Shown here: positions 1 to 11,238 of the stretch, one piece after another | Layout: each line of letters opens with the position of its first letter | How positions within the stretch are numbered: the stretch's first letter is position 1 | Assembly: GCF_037975245.1 (NCBI RefSeq) | Contig: NC_092561.1 | Span: 21,402,826-21,466,825, forward strand | Source of the DNA: Apostichopus japonicus | Lineage: Eukaryota > Echinodermata > Holothuroidea > Aspidochirotida > Stichopodidae | Length of the DNA stretch: 64,000 nucleotides | Direction of reading: 5' to 3' | Notes under the pieces: model-generated | Told to the model about the DNA's origin: nothing | Databases searched by the model: none | The model's input: only the letters and a program-made list of their open reading frames with translations | Program-made: the position numbers and the translations under genes

Positions 1-170
1 ATATATATACAACAGATCTATATATATGCACAACAAAGTTAAATATGCACACAACAGAAATATATATATTCAACAGATTTATATATGCACAACAAAGTTA
101 TATATACACACAACAGAGTTATATACATATTTTCAACAAAGATATATGTATACACACAGCAGAGTTATTT
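1..170. repeat. AT-rich minisatellite
   Basis: Short imperfect units alternate TATATA runs with CAACAGA or CAACAAAG and TATGCACA words. The array starts before the window. No coding signal is visible. Confidence 0.6.
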
Positions 171-1174
171 AGGCAAGTACAGGTAGCACTATTTAAAGCA
201 TATTTCTTTATTTGGTCAGCAACTTTATACAAACCTACTGAAATATCATCCATAATATTGAAAGTAATTAACTTAAGCATGCAAGATTTTCTTCATCAAA
301 AGGAAGATTAATAAGAGTTTATCAATATAATGCTAGTTTGAACAATTTGTGGTCAAGATACATAATGTCATATTGGTAGTATTAACCTCATGCCCATTAA
401 AATAATCTCAGAATTTAACCTTAACTTTATTAGCAGAAATGCAAATTGACTGGTCAAGCTCATGACCAATGTTATTATGGGATATGAGTTATCTAGAACA
501 TCAAGAAACAAATGATAGCATCAAAATCAACTGTAAAACTGATCAAGTAGTTAATGAATATGGAGACTTTGTGTTTTTCAAGTCAAAACAATCCAAATAT
601 CTCTGCTTCATCGAAACGTTTTGATCCCCTTAGTTTTATACATTCTCTTACACAAGCTCTTTAGTGGATAAGCAGTTTGCGAACAGTTTTTGTTTGATTT
701 TAATTTCCTCTTTAAAATGTACAATTTTATAGAGTAATTTAGAAGTTTCTCCTGTACTTAGAGCAATATTTTATGTTTTTGTTTAATGCAATCAAAAGAA
801 TAGATTGAATTCTGATTTTTGAATTTTATGACAATTTTAAGGTTTATGGTTTATTGATTGGTGGTAGCTTACATTGATAATCAGATACAAACTATTCTTT
901 GATCTAGATATATGTAAATATTTCCACGGAAATCCCTTTCCCAAAGACCAGTTGCTTTGGTGCTTCTGAAATGTGTTGCACTCTTACAGTGCATAGACCA
1001 GGGATAAATCATATTAATTCTTCAGGAATAGAGATCAACAGGAACCAGAAAAAGAAAAACATTGGAAATTATTTTCTTCCGCCCCTTTTTCACTTTCTCC
1101 ATGTTGAAGTCCCAAGAAACAAACTTAAGAATGTTTTGTTTTTATCCCCTTCCATTTTGTCTTTTCATCCATAG
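171..1174. other. Non-coding stretch upstream of first visible zinc-finger exon
   Basis: This is AT-rich sequence with no supported exon. It probably forms part of an intron or the 5' flank of the zinc-finger gene. It holds one arm of the inverted repeat described at 609-690. Confidence 0.5.
609..690 (+). repeat. Penelope-like 3'-end fragment, plus-strand copy
   Basis: The segment starts with ATCGAAACGTTTTGATCC and runs to GTGGATAAGCAGTTTGC. It matches, in opposite orientation, 1378-1478. The GAAACGT box is what remains of a hammerhead-like motif. Assignment to Penelope-like elements is inferred from that box. Confidence 0.45.
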
Positions 1175-1276
1175 GTGGTGTTTACATTACGGGTTATTCC
1201 TATAGGAACCCACTGGAACCGACAGCTGACATGAGAGAGAGGGTAGAAACAACCCAGGAGACCAGTGACGTGACTT
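1175..1276 (+). CDS. C2H2 zinc-finger gene, visible exon 1
   Basis: The exon lies between acceptor ...TCATCCATAG and donor GTAAGT. It is 102 nt and phase 1 at both ends. The open frame is acidic and polar (MRERVETTQETSDVT near its end). It joins in frame to the exon at 1959, making a Tyr codon at the junction. An in-frame ATG at 1231 could be the start codon, or upstream exons may lie outside the window. No domain is recognised. The exon is accepted because it links by phase and splice sites to the zinc-finger exons. Confidence 0.6.
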
Positions 1277-1377
1277 GTAAGTAGCGAGTCCTGTCCAGAG
1301 GATGATTCCTGGTTTCATGTTTTCTATCAATAACAATAACAATATAAAATAAAACTAAAATCAAAATAAAATAAAAC

Positions 1378-1478
1378 TGTTAGCAAACTGCTTATCCACT
1401 AGAGAGCCTGTGTAGGAGAATGTGTAAAAGTAAGTTGGCCTGACGTTTCGATCCTAGCAGGATCTTCTTCAAAGGCTA
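1378..1478 (-). repeat. Penelope-like fragment with hammerhead-like core
   Basis: On the minus strand the sequence reads TTGAAGA, then a five-base stem GATCC with loop TGCTA and GGATC, then GAAACGTC. This is the CUGANGA, stem II, GAAA layout of the hammerhead ribozymes known from Penelope-like retroelements. C3 is changed to U, so cleavage is doubtful. The following ~80 nt match 609-690 in inverse orientation. Confidence 0.5.
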
Positions 1479-1958
1479 AATGACAAGGACAAAAACAGAA
1501 TACAGACAGGTTAATGAGCATGGTGAACACAAAGAGATAGATGTAAGGGGATTAGGAGACAAGGGATGGAGAGAAGAAAGAAAGAAACCAACAGGGGAAG
1601 AGGAGAGGTAAGAGATAAACAGTGGAGGGACAAAGAGAGGATTAAGGGAAGGGGGTAGGGAATAAACTGGAGAAGGACAAAGACAGAAAGGTGTGGAGAA
1701 AAAAGGGGTGGAAGAGAGCTGTGAGAAGAGGAGTGATGGGGGGAACAAGGGGAGAAGGAGGGGAGACAGAAGAAACGTTAGTCATGTCCTTCCTGCATGT
1801 TGAGCCCATGAGGTTGAATGGTGCGAAGTCGTTGCATCTACAACCTCTCTCTGCAATTACAAAAACATTTCTGTACTTTTTCATGATTAAGAAACATGTG
1901 TGAAAAAAGAGCAGTTATTAACAGTTGTGAAGTAATAGGACGTTTGTAATTCCTGCAG

Positions 1959-2090
1959 ATGAGGATGAACTCTGCATCAAGACAGAACCAGGAGAAGATG
2001 AAGCAGAAGAGGAGAGAGTGGATGACCCAGCGAAAGAGTCATGCAAGATGGACGCAACAAATATTACCGCAGACACCGACATGGAAGAAG
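1959..2090 (+). CDS. C2H2 zinc-finger gene, visible exon 2
   Basis: The exon starts after TTCCTGCAG and ends before GTAACA. It is 132 nt, phase 1 to phase 1. It codes for an acidic stretch beginning EDELCIKTEPGEDEAEEE, which contains a psi-K-x-E sumoylation consensus (IKTE). Such acidic, sumoylatable N-terminal regions are common in C2H2 transcription factors. The following intron (2091-4037) is almost wholly a 77-bp minisatellite. Confidence 0.75.
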
Positions 2091-2242
2091 GTAACAAACC
2101 ACAGATAAAGAAGCACAGTTTGTGTTTCTTGAAGGATAACAAAAGCACTGTTTCCAGCACTGTAACTAGTACTATCAGAAAGACAAGAAAGGGGTTAATT
2201 CCAAGCCAATCTCATGCCAAGTGGTACCCAAGTGACAGACTT

Positions 2243-4000
2243 GCTTAACATTAGCTTGATTTGTATGTGATGTTAGTTAATCATGCCGTTTGGACAGGCT
2301 AAGCTATCTACAGTGTTATGCTTAACTTCTGTTTGATTTGTATGTCAGTTAACCATGCCGTTTGGACACGCTAAGCTATATACAGTGTTATGCTTAACAT
2401 CTGTTTGATTTGTGTGTCATGTCAGGTAACACTGCCGTTAGGACACGCTTAGCTATCTACAGTGTTATGCTGAACATCTGCTTGATTTGTATGTCATGTC
2501 AATTAATCCTGCCGTTTGGACACGCTATGCTATCTACAGTGTTATGCTTAACATCTGTTTGATTTGTATGTCATGTCAGTTTTTATAACCCTGCCGTTTG
2601 GACACGCTAAGCTATCTACAGTGTTATACTTAACATTTGCTTGATTTGTATGCCATGTTAGTTAACCCTGCCGTTTGGACACGCTAAGCTATCTACAGTT
2701 TCATGCTGAACATCTGTTTGATTTGTGTGTCATGTCAGTTAACACTGCCGTTTGGACACGCTTAGCTATCTACAGTGTTATGCTTACCATCTGTTTGATT
2801 TGTTTGCCATGTTAGTTAACCCTGCTGTTTGGACACGCTAAGCTATTTGCAGTGTTATGCTGAACATCTGTTTGATTTGTATGTCATGTCAGTTAACCAT
2901 GTCGTTTAGACACGCTAAGCTATCTGCAGTGTTATGCTGAACATCTGTTTGATTTGTGTGTCATGTCAGTTAACACTGCCGTTTGGACACGCTTAGCTAT
3001 CTACAGTGTTATGCTTAACATCTGCTTGATTTGTATGTCATGTCAGTTAACCATGCCATTTGAACACGCTAAGCTATCTACAGTGTTATCTACAGTGTTA
3101 AGCTATCTACAGTGTTATGCTTAACATATGTTTGATTTGTATGTCATGTTAGTTAACCATGTCGTTTGGACACGCTAAGCTATCTGCAGTGTTATGCTGA
3201 ACATCTGTTTGATTTGTGTGTCATGTCAGTTAACACTGTCGTTTGGACACGCTTAGCTATCTACAGTGTTATGCTTACCATCTGTTTGATTTGTTTGCCA
3301 TGTTAGTTAACCCTGCTGTTTGGACACGCTAAGCTATTTGCAGTGTTATGCTGAACATCTGTTTGATTTGTATGTCATGTCAGTTAACCATGCCGTTTGG
3401 ACACGCTTAGCTATCTACAGTGTTATGCTTAACATCTGCTTGATTTGTATGTCATGTCAGTTAACCATGACGTTTGGATACCCTAAGCTATCTTCAGTGT
3501 TATGCTTAACATCTGTTTGATTTGTATGTCATGTCAGTTAACCATGCCGTTTGGACACGCTAAGCTATATACAGTGTTATGCTGAACATCTGCTTGATTT
3601 GTATGCCATGTCAGTTAACCCTGCCGTTTGGACACGCTAAGCTATCTACAGTGTTATGCTTAACATTTGCTTGATTTGTATGTCATGTCAGTTAACCCTG
3701 CCGTTTGGACACGCTAAGCTATCTAGGAGACTGTATTGAGAAAGTCATCATGCAAGGTCGAGTTGAAGGGAGCAGAAAACCTGGAAGACCCAGGACCAGA
3801 TGGTTTGACCAAATAAAATCTTTGGTCGGATCGAGTTCTCTTCAAGATCTTTATTCTCTTGCCAAGGATCGTCAGAAATGGCGTGCCATTGTTGACGTCA
3901 TGAGCTGTCAGTCATGACGGGATCGAACCAACCAACCAAGCTATCTATAGTGTTATGCTTAACATCTGCTTGATTTGTATGTCATGTCAGTTAACCATTC
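2243..4000. repeat. Minisatellite, ~77-bp unit, ~20 copies
   Basis: Each unit contains GCCGTTTGGACACGCTAAGC, CTATCTACAGTGTTATGC, TTGATTTGTATGTCATG and TCAGTTAACC. Units differ by scattered substitutions (CTTAGC for CTAAGC, CTGAACAT for CTTAACAT). The array fills the intron between visible exons 2 and 3 of the zinc-finger gene. It is interrupted once by a LINE fragment at 3726-3937. Short open frames across it are artefacts of the repeat. Confidence 0.95.
3726..3937 (+). mobile_element. 5'-truncated non-LTR retrotransposon tail
   Basis: The insert codes for the last ~60 residues of a LINE endonuclease/reverse-transcriptase protein, recognisable by GRPRTRWFDQIK and LAKDRQKWRAIV. It ends in a short (ACCA)n tail. 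A 10-bp duplication AAGCTATCTA flanks it exactly (3716-3725 and 3938-3947). The target lies inside the 77-bp minisatellite. The element is dead on arrival, with only the 3' end present. Confidence 0.9.
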
Positions 4001-4037
4001 GGTAATATAATGTTCCTTACATGTCTTGTTCCTCTAG

Positions 4038-4211
4038 GTTCAGATAGTGACAGACTTCCGCTAGCCCAAGATCAGAACACCGATGGAGAAATCCAGCAGA
4101 CAAGCTCAGTGGATCCGCAACAAAATACTGAGAAGCTTGATGACGAGGTGCTTCCTAAGATAGAACTTGAGCTGAAAGAGGCAAGCTTACCTGGACCCAG
4201 TAGAACCACAG
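4038..4211 (+). CDS. C2H2 zinc-finger gene, visible exon 3
   Basis: The exon lies between acceptor CCTCTAG and donor GTGAGA. It is 174 nt, phase 1 to phase 1. It codes for a Ser/Gln/Glu-rich linker beginning GSDSDRLPLAQDQNTDGE and ending LPGPSRTTG. It has no folded domain and is probably a disordered region between the acidic N-terminus and the fingers. The next intron (4212-5868) is mostly a 61-bp minisatellite. Confidence 0.75.
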
Positions 4212-4335
4212 GTGAGATTAAACCCTCCACCCTACCCATTTATTTTCTCAGTAAAGAGTAAGCCTCAGGTATCACTCATCCTAGGAGTGAGAACCAGAGA
4301 ATATGACCCTCTTAGTAAAGGCAGAGTAAAGGCAT

Positions 4336-5744
4336 GCAGGGAGATAATTGAAGAAACAGAGAATATTACTCATCCTGTTGAGGGGTTGGTTCCTATGCAG
4401 GGAGATAATTGAAGAAACAGAGAATGTTACTCATCCTGTTGAGGGGTTGGTTTCAATGTAAGAACATAATTGAAGAAACAGAATATTACTCATCCTGTTG
4501 AAGGGTTGGTTTCTATGCAGGGAGATAATTGAAGAAACAGAGAATATTACTCATCCTGTTGAGGGGTTGGTTTCTATGCAGGGAGATAATTGAAGAACCA
4601 GATAATGTTACTCATCCCGTTGAGGGGTTGGTTTCTATGCAGGGAGATAATTGAAGAAACAGAATATTACTCATCCTGTTGAGGGGTTGGTTTCTATGCA
4701 GGGAGATAAATGAAGAAACAGAGAATATTACTCATCCCGTTGAGGGGTTGGTTTCTATGCAGGGAGATAATTGAAGAACCAGAGAATGTTACTCATCCCG
4801 TTGAGGGGTTGGTTTCTATGCAGGGAGATAATTGAAGAACCAGATAATGTTACTCATCCCGCTGAGGGGTTGGTTTCTATGCAGGGAGATAATTGAAGAA
4901 ACAGAATGTTACTCATCCTGTTGAGGGGTTGGTTTCTATGCAGGGAGTTAATTGAAGAAACAGAGAATATTACTCATCCTGTTGAGGGGTTGGTTTCTGT
5001 GCAGGGAGATAATTGAAGAAACAGAGAATGTTACTCATCCTGTTGAGGGGTTGGTTTCAATGTAAGAACATAATTGAAGAAACAGAATATTACTCATCCT
5101 GTTGAAGGGTTGGTTTCTATGCAGGGAGATAATTGAAGAAACAGAGAATATTACTCATCCTGTTGAGGGGTTGGTTTCTATGCAGGGAGATAATTGAAGA
5201 ACCAGATAATGTTACTCATCCCGTTGAGGGGTTGGTTTCTATGCAGGGAGATAATTGAAGAAACAGAGAATATTACTCATCCTGTTGAGGGGTTGGTTTC
5301 TATGCAGGGAGATAATTGAAGAAACAGAGAATGTTACTCATCCTGTTGAGGGGTTGGTTTCAATGTAAGAAGATAATTGAAGAAACAGAATATTACTCAT
5401 CCTGTTGAGGGGTTGGTTTCTATGCAGGGAGGTAATTGAAGAAACAGAGAATATTACTCATCCTGTTGAGGGGTTGGTTTCTATGCAGGGAGATAATTGA
5501 AGAAACAGGGAATGTTACTCATCCTGTTGAGGGGTTGGTTTCTATGCAGGGAGATAATTGAAGAAACAGAGAATATTACTCATCCTGTTGAGGGGTTGGT
5601 TTCTATGCAGGGAGATAATTGAAGAAACAGAGAATATTACTCATCCTGTTGAGGGGTTGGTTTCTATGCAGGGAGATAATTGAAAAAACAGAAAATGTTA
5701 CTCATCCCGTTGAGGGGTTGCTATCTATGCAGGGAGATAATTGA
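4336..5744. repeat. Minisatellite, ~61-bp unit, ~23 copies, with higher-order structure
   Basis: Units run GGGAGATAATTGAAGAAACA, GAGAATATTACTCATCC, TGTTGAGGGGTTGG and TTTCTATGCA. A variant with CAATGTAAGAACATAATTG recurs at about 4458 and 5065, with a close relative at about 5363. The spacings of ~607 and ~300 bp correspond to ten and five units. The array sits inside the last intron of the zinc-finger gene. Confidence 0.95.
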
Positions 5745-5868
5745 AGCTAGTGTGAGTGAATAAGAAAGAATTGTATCAGCTCAGCTGTCCTACAGAAGAA
5801 TGATTTTATCATCGTTTATTTGTAAACACCAGATTTAACCAGACTTATTTCACTCCGTTTCCTTGCAG

Positions 5869-6806
5869 CTCTGTTAAAAAATTTGATAAAGCGTAAAACG
5901 ACTGACGTTCACACCGGAGAAAATGGAAGTAGTCTGCAGAAAATGAACTACTCTGATGCCAAGGCACAAGAAGAAACCAACAGGATCGCGACCACAGATA
6001 TCACGAGTAAAGCACTGACTGTACCGCTAGGGGCGAAGGTGGGTGGACCATCAACAAACAGCGACTCAGGGCCAAGTGGTGCCAAGACAACTCAAAGGAC
6101 AAGGGGAATGGAGACACCAGCAGTCCTTATTCCCTCAAGTCAGTCTTCACCGGGGTCGAATCCGTCATCCACGCCAGACGAGAAGTACACCTGTCCTCTG
6201 TGTTTGGAAGCCTTCCCAGGTAAGGATACCCTGTTGGTCCACGAACAGAAGCACGCCCAGGAGGGGAAGATGTTCGGCTGCAGGTACTGCCACATGGTAT
6301 TCCTGCAGAAGGGCAACCGGAACATCCACGAACGTATCCACTCGGCGATGCGGCACAACTTCCGAGCTGCGTTCAAAAACCAAGGCGATTACCGGGAGAA
6401 GTCCCGCAGACCATCCTTGGACGAGGTCATGAAAGAGAGTAAAACGGAAACACCAAAGTCACCTGCGGGCAGCTCATCTCACGAAAAGAACAAACCGACG
6501 CCTAGCCATCGCAAAGACAGGTTGGAGGCCAAGAGTATGTTGAGGTCTCGCCCTTACCCTCACTACTCGGGGCTAGGCCTGAGGGCGCAACAGCCTGTCG
6601 AAGTCAAGAATTACAGCTGCCAGTTCTGTGAGAAACCCTTCAAAAGAAACTACGATCGTAACAGACACGAACGGATACACACAGGTCAGAAACCGTACGA
6701 GTGTTCTTACTGCGATCAGGCGTTCTCACGTCGTGAACATTGTAAGAAACACGAGTTCACCCACCTGAGGTCACGCCCGTGCGATGAGGATGATGATGAT
6801 GAGTGA
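5869..6806 (+). CDS. C2H2 zinc-finger protein, terminal exon with four fingers
   Basis: This large terminal exon follows acceptor TTTCCTTGCAG in phase 1 and ends at TGA. It holds four C2H2 fingers. Two are N-terminal (6186-6254, starting YTCPLC; 6273-6341, starting FGCRYC). A ~90-residue basic, Ser/Lys-rich linker follows, then a C-terminal pair (6612-6680, YSCQFC; 6696-6764, YECSYC) joined by the linker TGQKP, close to the canonical TGEKP. The protein ends in an acidic tail CDEDDDDE. The family binds DNA in the nucleus and usually regulates transcription. Target and orthologue are not recognised. The exon is richer in G+C than its surroundings. Confidence 0.92.
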
Positions 6807-6826
6807 AGCAAGCGTCTCGTTAGATT

Positions 6827-6832
6827 AATAAA
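6827..6832 (+). terminator. Candidate poly(A) signal AATAAA
   Basis: AATAAA lies 21 nt after the zinc-finger stop codon. It is the only canonical hexamer close by. Use would give a very short 3' UTR. Confidence 0.35.
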
Positions 6833-8414
6833 GGTTGTCGTTCCCGTCCAAAAGGCTACTGAAACTCAGCAGTACCACTAAAGACTTAACTACCTCCAGC
6901 CGGCCTGAAATGAAGAGTCCCAGAATTAACATTGATTCGAAAAACGTTTGGCTGAATTATGTAAATTATTTCTTCAAGTTGAACTTTCTATCCAACATAA
7001 TATTGTGTGATATTTTTGGATTGGCCAAAGAAAACTTTTTATTGCCAGCAAGTTTCACTGTGACTGCCAGTTTCATATCGTCACTGTACGTGTGTTGCAT
7101 GATGATACTCGTGTTAGAATTTATCACTGTTATATTCTGCTTTCTATAGGATTGGGCCACCAAATGTTACTACTAAATACCTCAATAATAATAATAACTT
7201 CATAAATAATGCATTTGTTCCTTTCCATCACACACGCTTCATCTTCCAGGATTACCAGATGAAAGTAGATCGTTTCTCCCTCTTTCTCAACACTTCAAGA
7301 AACATCTTTAAAATCATTCTTGTCATCCCATCTTCATTTGAAGACTTGACCCACCTCCTAACCAGCCGTAAACGAAGCATAGGCTTGCTAGCTCATTATC
7401 TTGACTAACCCTTCCATATTGCTCTGCTTTTAGTTGTCAGTGACTCAACATGGCATCTCTGAAATAGTCCATCTTTTTCTCCCTCTCTCCATTTTTCAAG
7501 GTCTCTGTGGCAGAGTACCTGGCCGTTGCTGATTTCATCATTCAGCAAGGGGATTTCCCTATTTTAAATTGATAATTTTCCAGGTAGAACCAGCAGAGCC
7601 CTGCCCTCAAGAAGCAATTTTTTCAACTGCCATTAACATATTCTTAACAAACTGCTTCTAACACCCAATATGACCCACAATTTGCCAAAAGAGACTGCTT
7701 CATTAACACATTACATGTCAAAAACAGTTAAAACCTCAGCATCCATTAACAGAAAAAAAAAATTAGGAGACGGAGTAATGAGAAAGAAACACAAGTAATA
7801 AAAATGAGGAAGAAATGCTCAATTACTCAAATATGCATATTTAACCATGAGCCATATTATTTAGTTTATTATTTATTATTAAGCTTTTCATTATTATAGT
7901 TCCAATCTCATCCAATATGTATAGGTTAGAACTATCTAATATTTTTGACAGTTTATAACCTCTCGTGGTGGATTTGAACATGCATGTCGTTTCAAACCAT
8001 CAGGGTAAACCTTTTACGAAGGGCAAACCCATGAGGTATGGCTATTGCAAATGTTTCAATGATCATATCATCAGATTGGAATTATTTATTTTTCCTAATA
8101 TGTTAAGATTTAACCGGGTGTAAGAGGTCTGATGTCATAAATTTTAATTCTAAGTATCTTTTGAAAATTAAAATTTTTCGGCAGGTCCGCCACCCTTTCT
8201 GTAATTTTGAAAGCACTGAAAATTAGGTGCTCAAATGTAGGTACATTCCTTATTTGTTACTGATGTTTTGTTATGCACTGCTGTCAGTAGTATTAATGGT
8301 AGCTACCGATGCCCTCCTCCCGCGCTTCCTTTACTGAGGAGATTATGGATCTGTAATGGCCAAGTTATAATATTCCCAGGAACTCCACTTCGAATATGTG
8401 GAAAAATCTCCCTG
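6833..8414. other. Intergenic, no feature recognised
   Basis: AT-rich sequence with no supported exon, RNA gene or clear transposon end. The first part may be 3' UTR of the zinc-finger gene. Confidence 0.5.
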
Positions 8415-9505
8415 GGGTAAGGGGGGGTGAGGGTCTGGCCAGTGAAGCTGGGTTTTATGCAATCAGCGAACAATCAACTATTTTCATCTCTGAGAGGAGT
8501 GTTAATTGCATCGTCTGAGAACGGCACATCCCTAGACCCACAGAAATATTAGTTCAACGTAACCGACATTCGGTAGGCTACTTTACTTTTCAAATTACAT
8601 TTTGCGGTTTGAAATGAGTTTGTTACATGAATGGAACTTCGATAAATCACCAGTGAGCTAAATTATTGCAACAGTTTGTTACCCAATGAGTTTTAATTGC
8701 ATAGGTTGAATATAAATAGACAATTTGAATATCTATTGAACAATTTGAAAATTAAAATCTGAGTAAAATATTTTACTCTGTCTAGCTTGGTTTGGTGATG
8801 AACTTTCTTTGGCTTCCTGTATCCAACATTTGTGCTTCTTTTAAATTAAATTGTGATTTTTTAGCAAGTTTTAATTTTGATATAATTTAATGGGCATTCA
8901 TTAATAATAAACCATGCCATAAGTCAACACTTTTTACCAAATCAGTTTTTATTTTAAATGTGAAAGTTATGCTATGCAAAAAAAAAATTTACGTACATTT
9001 TATAGTTACTACCTGTTCATATTTCTGATCAATATATTAGTCTTGTATTTATGTCTTGGTTCATTGTTTTCTTTTGACTTTCAACAGAAGCTGACACTGT
9101 TGATTAATCAATAATGCAGGGTTTCCCTAACTTTATCCCACACGAACCCCCTGTGGATGTCAGAGTTGTCCAAGAACCCCCAAATTTTCGAGACACGATC
9201 CGAGTCATTATTATACTACAATACGCATTACAGTGCTGCGTAAAAGATCAAGTTCATAGTGTAATATTGTAATGAAAAAAAAAAACCAGCAAAGAGTTTG
9301 TCGATAGATACGACTTTAGTGCATTATATGATATATCAGATTTTGTTCAAACAAAAAGTACTATAGTTTTGACTATCAGAAACGCCTCACGAAGCCCCTG
9401 GGATGGACTCACCCACCCCTGGTGGTACATGCACCCCAGTTAGAGACCCCTGGTGTAATGTGTCAAGGATTAGCTGCCACATGTTAAAACTGTAATAAGA
9501 GGTTG
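8415..9505 (+). repeat. Segmental duplication, copy A
   Basis: This segment matches 10604-11238 in the same orientation. Shared words include GAACGGCACATCCCTA, CCCACAGAAATATTAGTTCA, GATATAATTTAATGGG and CATGTTAAAACTG. Copy A is longer, mainly because of the insertion at 9117-9452, which copy B lacks. No coding content is seen. Confidence 0.85.
9117..9452. mobile_element. Non-autonomous hAT-like element in duplication copy A
   Basis: The ends are imperfect inverted repeats: CAGGGTTTCCCTAAC at the left and GTTAGAGACCCCTG at the right. The corresponding place in duplication copy B (~11175-11190) is uninterrupted, giving a natural empty site. The flanks CAATAATG and GTGTAATG agree at only five of eight bases, so a target duplication is not secure. 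Confidence 0.65.
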
Positions 9506-9509
9506 ACTT

Positions 9510-10600
9510 TCGAAATAGGAGAAAAAAGTTTTTTTGTCGAATATGTTGTAAGGCCTTATCATTTTTCCAAATTTAGGTCAAAATCGCGACTTTTTCGATT
9601 CTTCCAAAAATGATGTGAGCGGTGTAGAGAGTTCTACGCTGTATATATCAGGTATAATTATGTTCTTATCGTTCCCATTTGAAAGAAAATACCACTTTTA
9701 GTATGAAATTTGGTCCTTTGTTTGGGCAACGCGAAAACCGAAGCTTAAAATTCCAAGGAACTCCATTTTAAATATATGGAAAGTTGATAATTGGGCTTGA
9801 AGAATCCGTTTTAGCACCCTGGCAGAAATTGGAGGAAAATGATTTTTTTGTGGAAATATTTGTAAGGCTATAGCCTTATAATTTTTTCAAATTTTGACCA
9901 AAATCGCGACTTTTTCGATGCATCCCAAAATGATGCGAGCGGTTTAGAGGGCTCTTCTCTTCATATATCAAGTATAATTATGTTCTTATTCGTTCCCATT
10001 TGAAAGAAAATGCCATTTTTAGTACGAAATTTGATCCTTCCTTTGGTTAACATTAAAACACGAAATTGAAGCTTATTATGCCGAGGAAGTCCATTTTAAA
10101 TATGAGGAAAATCGATAATTGGGATTTGAAAATCCGTTTAAGCACAATGGCAGAAATTGGAGGAAAATAAGATTTTTCGTGGAAATTTTTGTAAGGCTAT
10201 AGCCTTATAATTTTTCCAAATTTTGGCCAAAATCGCGACTTTTTCGATTCATCCCAAAATGATGCGAGCGGTGAAGAGAGCTCTTCTCTTCATATATCAG
10301 GTATAATTATGTTCTTATTCGTTCCCATTTTGACAGAAAATGCCATTTTTAGTACGAAATTTGATCCTTTGTTTTGGCAACGTTATCACTAAGCTTATTA
10401 TTCCGAGGAGGTCCATTTAAATATGTGGAAAATCGATAATCTGGCTTGAAGAATCCGTATCAGCAACCTGGCAGAAATTGGAGGAAAACTTGTTTTTTGG
10501 TGGAAACTTTTGTAAGGCTTTGCATAGCGTTATTTTTTTCTTCAAAGATTGGCCAAAACCGCAACTTTTTCGATTCATCACATCACATTCTGCCATCCAC
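9510..10600. repeat. Tandem repeat, ~320-330-bp unit, three copies and a partial
   Basis: GCGACTTTTTCGATTC-type words recur at about 9587, 9905, 10225 and 10560. GGTATAATTATGTTCTTAT and TGGCAGAAATTGGAGGAAAA recur at the same spacing. The array lies between the two copies of the segmental duplication and probably belongs to the same compound element. Confidence 0.85.
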
Positions 10601-10603
10601 TCA

Positions 10604-11238
10604 CTGGTGTAAGGGGAGGGGGACTGTACAGTCGAGTTGGGTTTCATGCAATCAACTAACAGTGTATATTATTTTCCCCTCCGAGAGGAGTGTTACGTGC
10701 ATCGTCTTCGAACGGCACATCCCTATACCCACAGAAATATTAGTTCAATGCAACCTACATCCAGTAGCTTCTTTACTTTTCAAAGAACATTTTTCGGTTT
10801 GAAATGATCGTGAGTTTGTTACCCGAAATGAAACTTCGATAAATCACAAGGGAACTCAATTTTTGCAACAGTTTGTTACCCTATCAATATTAATTGCATA
10901 TTAACAGACGATTTTGAATATTAATTGAGCATTTTGAATTTTAATATCTGGGTAAAATATTTTGATTTGATATAATTTAATGGGTATTCATTTCTAATAA
11001 AACATGCCATAAGTGAACACTTCATACCAAAGTTTTTATTTCAATAAGGAAGTTATGTTATGCTAATTTTGTTTTTATTATAGTTCATATTTCTGATCAA
11101 TATAATTAGCCTTGTATTGATATCTTGGTTTATTGTTTTGTCTTTCAACAGAACCTGACTCTATTATTTGATTAATCACAATAATGGGTTAATTTGTCAA
11201 GGGTAGCTGCTTCATGTTAAAACTGTTGTAAATAGGTA
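10604..11238 (+). repeat. Segmental duplication, copy B
   Basis: This is the direct-repeat partner of 8415-9505, without the 9117-9452 insertion. Divergence is moderate, with small indels, so the duplication is not very recent. Confidence 0.85.

Noticed and set aside
971-1174. Small open frame before the first zinc-finger exon
   Set aside because: It runs into the pyrimidine tract and acceptor at 1174. No family match or donor.
1642-1884. Minus-strand open frame with CRCNDFAPFNLMGSTC
   Set aside because: It lies beside the Penelope-like fragment and might be part of that element's coding sequence, but I cannot place it in a known domain and it is short.
2243-5744. CRISPR-like array
   Set aside because: Units are contiguous tandem repeats without unique spacers, lie in introns of a eukaryotic gene and vary in sequence. 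They are minisatellites.
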